Positions 55,238-59,024 of a DNA stretch of 59,024 bases are shown here, one piece after another. The DNA lies in NCBI RefSeq assembly GCF_002154695.1, contig NZ_MTAV01000244.1:862-59885 (forward strand). Direction: 5' to 3'. Source of the DNA: Nostoc sp. T09 (GTDB taxonomy: Bacteria > Cyanobacteriota > Cyanobacteriia > Cyanobacteriales > Nostocaceae). A program made the translations under genes and the position numbers. The notes under the pieces are model-generated. The model was not told the origin of the DNA, did no database searches, and worked only from the letters and a program-made list of their open reading frames with translations. The stretch's first letter is position 1. Every line of letters begins with the position of its first letter.

Positions 55238-56563
55238 TTATTTAAATCCCTTGGCTGGCTTTTTTTGTCCCTTACTTTGAGGTTTAGATTTGTGAACTTC
55301 TGCGACAGCTGCTTGAAATAAGTTGTGCAGATGTAGAGGAACACTAGCAATTTCTGGTAAATCTGGCTCTAGAGGTTTGTGAAATTCTTGTAAAAGTGCA
55401 TCTAAGTCGCTTTTTAGCTGAAAATCTGAGCGTTGCAGAACTGTTTGCAAAACATTTTCTAATGTAGTGGGATACTCTTGAGCTAACCTAGACCATATAA
55501 AAGCATTAATACTTTTGTCTTCTAAATAATAGCGAATTAGTTTTTGAGCACCTTCTATATTTTGCCAATCTTCTGTTGCTAAAATTGTTTTTACTTTACT
55601 ATAAGTGGGTAAAAACATTTGTCCCCAACGAGGATGAGAAATGGCTGTTACCTGTTCTGCTTTCCTAAGTTCGGCAGGTAAATCAACCTTGGGCATTACC
55701 ATTTTACTGCTGCCATTGTTTTTCAATATTTGCGAGGCTACATTTGCGTCAGCACCCATTTCTTCTACTGCTGCTTTGATTTCCTCTTCTCCAATGCCGG
55801 CTTCTTGTGCCATTTCAGCTATAGGTTTAGAAGTATCTATGCCTGTGGCTGCCAAGTATTTTTCAGTGATTATTTCCTGAAATTCAGCTATTTTTTTATT
55901 CAGTTGATATCCTGGTAATGTGATTTCATCTGTGCCAAAAAATTCCACAAACTGCTGATGGTATTGGATAACAGAGTTCCACGCTTCTTCTAGTAAATCG
56001 GGAGCATCGCTGTAAAGATTATTTTTATAAGTTTCTTTAAAATTACCAATGGCTACAGCAAGTTTTGGTTTACCCAATTTACCCATAATTGTATAGTTAC
56101 TAAAAAATGTCCAGTAACTATCGGTAACGGGAGAAATGCGAGTTAGTAAGATTTCGCCTTCTTTTAAACGAGAGATTTCTTGTAATGTTTTGGTATTATT
56201 TGGCTTAACGATGTAATATTTATCTGTCAACCAATTCCTTAACTCAAAGCCATCAGGTAGGATTTTAGTGATGGCAAATAAGCCCATAAAACTACGATGC
56301 CAACTGCCAATTAAATTGCGATCGCTCTGTGGTAAATCAGAATGGCTATCTATAAATAATTCTAATGGTGAGTGCTCGCCTACTTTCCCTTCTGTAATAA
56401 AGCTATCAATAACTAAGTCTTGCTGTGTGCTATTACCATTACCAGTACGTAACTTTCCGGCTGCATAGGTTTCTAGCGCTTTTGCTAAATCGCCTTCTGC
56501 GTCCAAAACAAAATCTACCAAGGCTTGTTTAAGTGCGTGCGATCGCTCTAATATTGCATCCAC
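55238..56563 (-). CDS. Conserved hypothetical protein
   Basis: 441 residues from GTG 56563 (weak ribosome site). Soluble, acidic and helical, with a Lys-rich tail (KSKPQSKGQKKPAKGFK). No membrane helix, signal or catalytic motif that I recognise. The central EEIKAAVEEMGADANVASQI segment is coiled-coil-like. I believe similar proteins occur across cyanobacteria but cannot name a family or role. It is transcribed alone. Confidence 0.75.
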   Translation of the reverse strand: MDAILERSHALKQALVDFVLDAEGDLAKALETYAAGKLRTGNGNSTQQDLVIDSFITEGKVGEHSPLELFIDSHSDLPQSDRNLIGSWHRSFMGLFAITKILPDGFELRNWLTDKYYIVKPNNTKTLQEISRLKEGEILLTRISPVTDSYWTFFSNYTIMGKLGKPKLAVAIGNFKETYKNNLYSDAPDLLEEAWNSVIQYHQQFVEFFGTDEITLPGYQLNKKIAEFQEIITEKYLAATGIDTSKPIAEMAQEAGIGEEEIKAAVEEMGADANVASQILKNNGSSKMVMPKVDLPAELRKAEQVTAISHPRWGQMFLPTYSKVKTILATEDWQNIEGAQKLIRYYLEDKSINAFIWSRLAQEYPTTLENVLQTVLQRSDFQLKSDLDALLQEFHKPLEPDLPEIASVPLHLHNLFQAAVAEVHKSKPQSKGQKKPAKGFK

Positions 56564-56716
56564 AAGTTTATGTCTCTAACCAACAGAGGTAAATTATAGC
56601 TTTTAAGACTATTAGCGCATCTAGCAATAGCTAGATTTATTGAGATGCAAACTTAGCAAATTTAGCCCTCAGCTTCTTTTAAACTAGATACAAGGCATCA
56701 CACAAGGTCATTGCAC

Positions 56717-57295
56717 ATGGTTGCAACTCCAAATTCTAGCTATATTTCCCCAGAAGACTATCTCAAAGGAGAAGAAACCAGTCCCATCAAGCACGAATAT
56801 AGACAGGGTCAGGTTTACGCAATGGCAGGAGCAAGCAATACCCATGTAATTATTACTGGTAATCTATTTGCTATGCTGAGAAATCATTTGCGCAGAAGTA
56901 GATGTCAGGCTTACATATCAGACACCAAAGCACATATTGAATCAATTAGTATTTATTACTACCCTGATGTCATAGTAAGTTGCGATCAACGAGATAGAGG
57001 GTTTGACAACTTTCTGCGTTATCCTTGCTTAATTATAGAAGTGCTATCACCTACAACAGAAGCTTTTGATCGCGGTGATAAATTTGCTGACTACCGACAG
57101 ATGGAGTCACTTCAGGAATATGTACTTGTCAGTCAAACCAAGATGAACGTAGAGAGTTTTCGCCGCAATCCAGAAGGGCAATGGGTACTTTATCCCTATG
57201 GTCCAGGAGATAATATACATCTGGTAAGTGTAGATTTTAAGTGTGCGATCGCAGATGTATATGAAGATGTCAGTTTTGAATTGTCTCCATCTTAG
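56717..57295 (+). CDS. Uma2 family (PD-(D/E)XK) endonuclease-like protein
   Basis: 192 residues from ATG 56717 (AAGG 9 bp upstream; the open frame extends to TTG 56711). Uma2 signatures: YISPEDYLKGEE, KHEYRQGQVYAMAGAS, then PDVIVSC and CLIIEVLSPTTEAFDRGDK, which supply the Asp and Glu of a PD-(D/E)XK-like site, and YVLVSQ. The family is greatly expanded in filamentous cyanobacteria and its biological role is unproven; some members may be restriction-like or transposon-derived. Stand-alone gene. Confidence 0.93.
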   Translation: MVATPNSSYISPEDYLKGEETSPIKHEYRQGQVYAMAGASNTHVIITGNLFAMLRNHLRRSRCQAYISDTKAHIESISIYYYPDVIVSCDQRDRGFDNFLRYPCLIIEVLSPTTEAFDRGDKFADYRQMESLQEYVLVSQTKMNVESFRRNPEGQWVLYPYGPGDNIHLVSVDFKCAIADVYEDVSFELSPS

Positions 57296-57367
57296 GGAGC
57301 GATCGCATCCACCAGCAATACACCTCATCTACATGAACTTCAAGGTAATGCTTGATATTAGCTAACT

Positions 57368-58060
57368 TTATTCAGTAGCAGGATGACGCCTTTGATATTC
57401 AATCAGCAGTTGCTTCACATCAAGCTGCTCAGATTCTAAAAACACAAAACGTTGTGTTTGATGTAATCCCAACTTTTCAAATTCTGCTAGTTCAGAGTTT
57501 GACAACGGCCAAGGAGGCCCAGAGGGTTCGGCTTCTGTCTCTCGAAAACGATTAATTACTAACAGTTTCCCACCTGGAGCCACCACTGAAGTGATTGTGG
57601 AGATTACAGAGGAACGCACACTCAAGGGTAAAGCTTGGATATTGCGACATTCAAAAACCAAGTCAAAGGCAAGATGCCATTGTGAGGGAATTGCTAATAA
57701 ATCTTCAACTACATAGTTTACAGTCGAATGGGGAAATCGCTGCTGACTCCAAGCAATAGCTGTAGGGGAAATATCAAATGCTGTTACTTCAAACCCTCGT
57801 TGTGCTAAAGCTTCTGCATCGTCTCCCAAGCCACAACCAATAACCAGCGCTTTTTGTCCTGTAGTGGTTAGTGGATGCTTAGTCAACCAATCTTACAGAT
57901 AGGGATGGGGAGTTAACTTTGCCCAAGGAACTTGTGCTGCATCACCCTTGGCTGAGGCATATAAAATTTCAAACCATGCTGATGGTTCTGATTTTTGTAA
58001 GGCTTCTTTAGCTAATTTTGCAACATAAAGTCGTAAATTTTCTGGTTTTTCTTCAAACAT
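57368..58060 (-). pseudogene. SAM-dependent methyltransferase gene with an in-frame TAA
   Basis: ATG 58060 opens MFEEKPENLRLYVAKLAKEA and reads in one frame through TPHPYL, TAA (57893-57895, codon 56), DWLTKHPLTTTG to the end at 57368. The second part has the SAM loop VIGCGLGDDAEALA and FDISPTAI. Read through, it is ~230 residues, a normal size for such enzymes (thiopurine-methyltransferase-like). The stop is one change from CAA (Q), so a point nonsense mutation, or a base error, is likely. The downstream 172 codons could restart at TTG 57886. Substrate unknown. Confidence 0.7.
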
Positions 58061-58420
58061 AAAAACTCATACTACAGGTTAAGCCTTATCCCCATCTGCT
58101 CATTTGCCTATTTTCTCTTATTGGCGTGACAAGACTAAAATGTTGCAATAAAAAAGTTCGTAGTTGCGCTTTAGGGCCCTATCAATTAGAAATCTAATGC
58201 ACAACTTTAGTCTAAACACGCCATTATATTGTGCGATCGCCTCACCATCCTGCTACAAGTATCACGAAAAGAGCTACACACTTTTGTTAAGTCAGACCAA
58301 AACCAAGTGTGGTTATACCAATTAAGGCTGATAAGTGTACTCGGCTGAATATGGTAGTGTATGGTCAAAGTTCAAATGCTCGTACTTGGCCATTTCACTG
58401 CATAGAGGTAGCAAACTCAA
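58061..58420. other. Gene-free interval
   Basis: 360 bp between the interrupted methyltransferase gene and the SemiSWEET gene. It has a HIP1 octamer near 58234 and no convincing open frame, RNA gene or long repeat. It probably holds the divergent promoters of both neighbours. Confidence 0.5.
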
Positions 58421-58684
58421 ATGGAGGAATCTAACTTCATCACCATTTTAGGATTAACAGCAGGAGTACTCACGACAATTGCTTATTTACCCCAACTAAT
58501 AAAAACCTGGAAATCAAAATCAGCTGAAGATCTTTCTTGGAGTATGCTGATTGTTCTGTGTACAGGTATTATTTTGTGGTTGGTGTATGGCACTTATGTT
58601 CACGATATTCCTATCATTGCCGCCAACATTGTCACGTTTTTGTTTGCTGGGATGATTTTGGTGCTGAAAATTAAGTACAGGTAA
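58421..58684 (+). CDS. SemiSWEET / PQ-loop sugar transporter
   Basis: 87 residues forming three membrane helices, the half-size SWEET unit. The PQ motif is in TTIAYLPQLIKTWKSKSAED, with the second helix starting LSWSMLIVLC. SemiSWEETs dimerise to move small sugars across the inner membrane without energy coupling. Start ATG 58421 with GAGG about 10 bp upstream. Stand-alone. Substrate cannot be told from sequence. Confidence 0.92.
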   Translation: MEESNFITILGLTAGVLTTIAYLPQLIKTWKSKSAEDLSWSMLIVLCTGIILWLVYGTYVHDIPIIAANIVTFLFAGMILVLKIKYR

Positions 58685-58766
58685 GGTGAAGTGGTTACTA
58701 ATTATTACCACGTCTAGTTTCCATTGACATTGAGCCGAAGTCTTGATTGTAATTAGCTTTCTTTTG

Positions 58767-58949
58767 TCACTCTAGGCAGAGGAAAAAGCGAATAAGTCTG
58801 CCCAAAGTGATAAAAATAGATGATTGTGCAAAGTATGCCTGAAAACCCCGACGTTCTACTCCATCCATTTTTGATGCTGCCAGTCGCAGGTCTTCGATTT
58901 GTGATCCTGTTAACGAGCCAGTTGAGGTTGCTGAGACTAACGTATCCAA
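58767..58949 (-). pseudogene. Fragment resembling an ISAzo13-type transposase N-terminus
   Basis: A 60-codon frame from TTG 58949. The first part, LTGSQIEDLRLAASKMDGVE then RRGFQAYF, matches my memory of ISAzo13-family transposases in Nostocales, which begin with a similar 'AASKM...ERRAFQA' helix and run ~400 residues. After about residue 40 the match ends (SSIFITLGRLIRFFLCLE). No terminal repeats were found. A degraded insertion sequence is likely; the family call is from memory. Confidence 0.4.
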
Positions 58950-59024
58950 ATACTTGCTCCTGTCTCCTTAGTCATCAAGAACGTATTTTACATTTATTGG
59001 TAAATTCTTTCTCAGAAATCACCT

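Noticed and set aside
1-59024. CRISPR arrays, tRNA or rRNA genes
   Set aside because: No regularly spaced direct repeats with unique spacers and no recognisable tRNA or rRNA sequence were seen by eye; the tandem arrays have no spacers.

Overview
The window comes from a cyanobacterium, most likely a filamentous heterocystous one (Nostocales). The evidence is the many GCGATCGC (HIP1) octamers, petG and a CytM-like cytochrome, a TonB receptor with AMIN domains, 7-bp tandem repeats of the STRR kind between genes, and CHAT/TPR, DUF3370, Uma2 and SemiSWEET proteins typical of this order. No rRNA, tRNA or CRISPR array was seen.

The core (4850-46402) is a siderophore locus built around a divergent promoter region (about 12993-13529). 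Leftward lie a TonB-dependent receptor, a PepSY membrane protein, an MFS exporter of the EntS kind and a secreted penicillin-acylase-type Ntn hydrolase (PvdQ/AHL-acylase-like). Rightward lie a fatty-acyl-AMP ligase fused to ACP and C domains, a GNAT, two TauD/SyrP-like Fe(II)/2-oxoglutarate hydroxylases, four NRPS proteins, then a class-III aminotransferase, MbtH and a type II thioesterase.

Reading the adenylation pockets by eye gives Asp (DLTKVGHVGK), Orn-like (DVGEICSIDK), His-like (DSALIAEVWK), Gly (DILQLGLIWK), Ala/Gly (DLFNNALTYK) and His-like again (DSALIAEVWK). The Asp module and both His-like modules, and only these, begin with a condensation-like domain that has lost the catalytic HH ('interface' domain), the kind known to recruit beta-hydroxylases. 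The predicted product is acyl-(beta-OH-Asp)-Orn-(beta-OH-His)-Gly-Ala/Gly-(beta-OH-His), released reductively by a terminal thioester-reductase domain and perhaps transaminated to an amine. Three beta-hydroxy residues would give three bidentate sites, enough for hexadentate Fe(III). It resembles the cyanochelin class (acylated beta-hydroxyaspartate siderophores of cyanobacteria) and the pseudomonad corrugatin type, but the order and the double His-like module look distinctive. Each chain break before an interface domain follows a protein ending in a C domain and a short KRK-type tail, and both hydroxylases carry a similar motif at their N-terminus.

The left flank (1-4850) has a partial CHAT/TPR protein, a 21-bp tandem repeat, a membrane-protein gene split by an in-frame TGA, and a transposition-gene fragment. 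Downstream of the cluster (43440-47950) lies decayed DNA: a methyltransferase remnant, an ABC ATPase remnant joined to an inverted small gene with a leader-like N-terminus, and repeats. The right flank (47950-59024) is mostly housekeeping: PpiC-type isomerase, Rieske oxygenase, CytM-like cytochrome, petG, rsmD, hisH, a C15-like peptidase, DUF3370, SH3, Uma2, a methyltransferase gene with an in-frame TAA, SemiSWEET and a transposase fragment.
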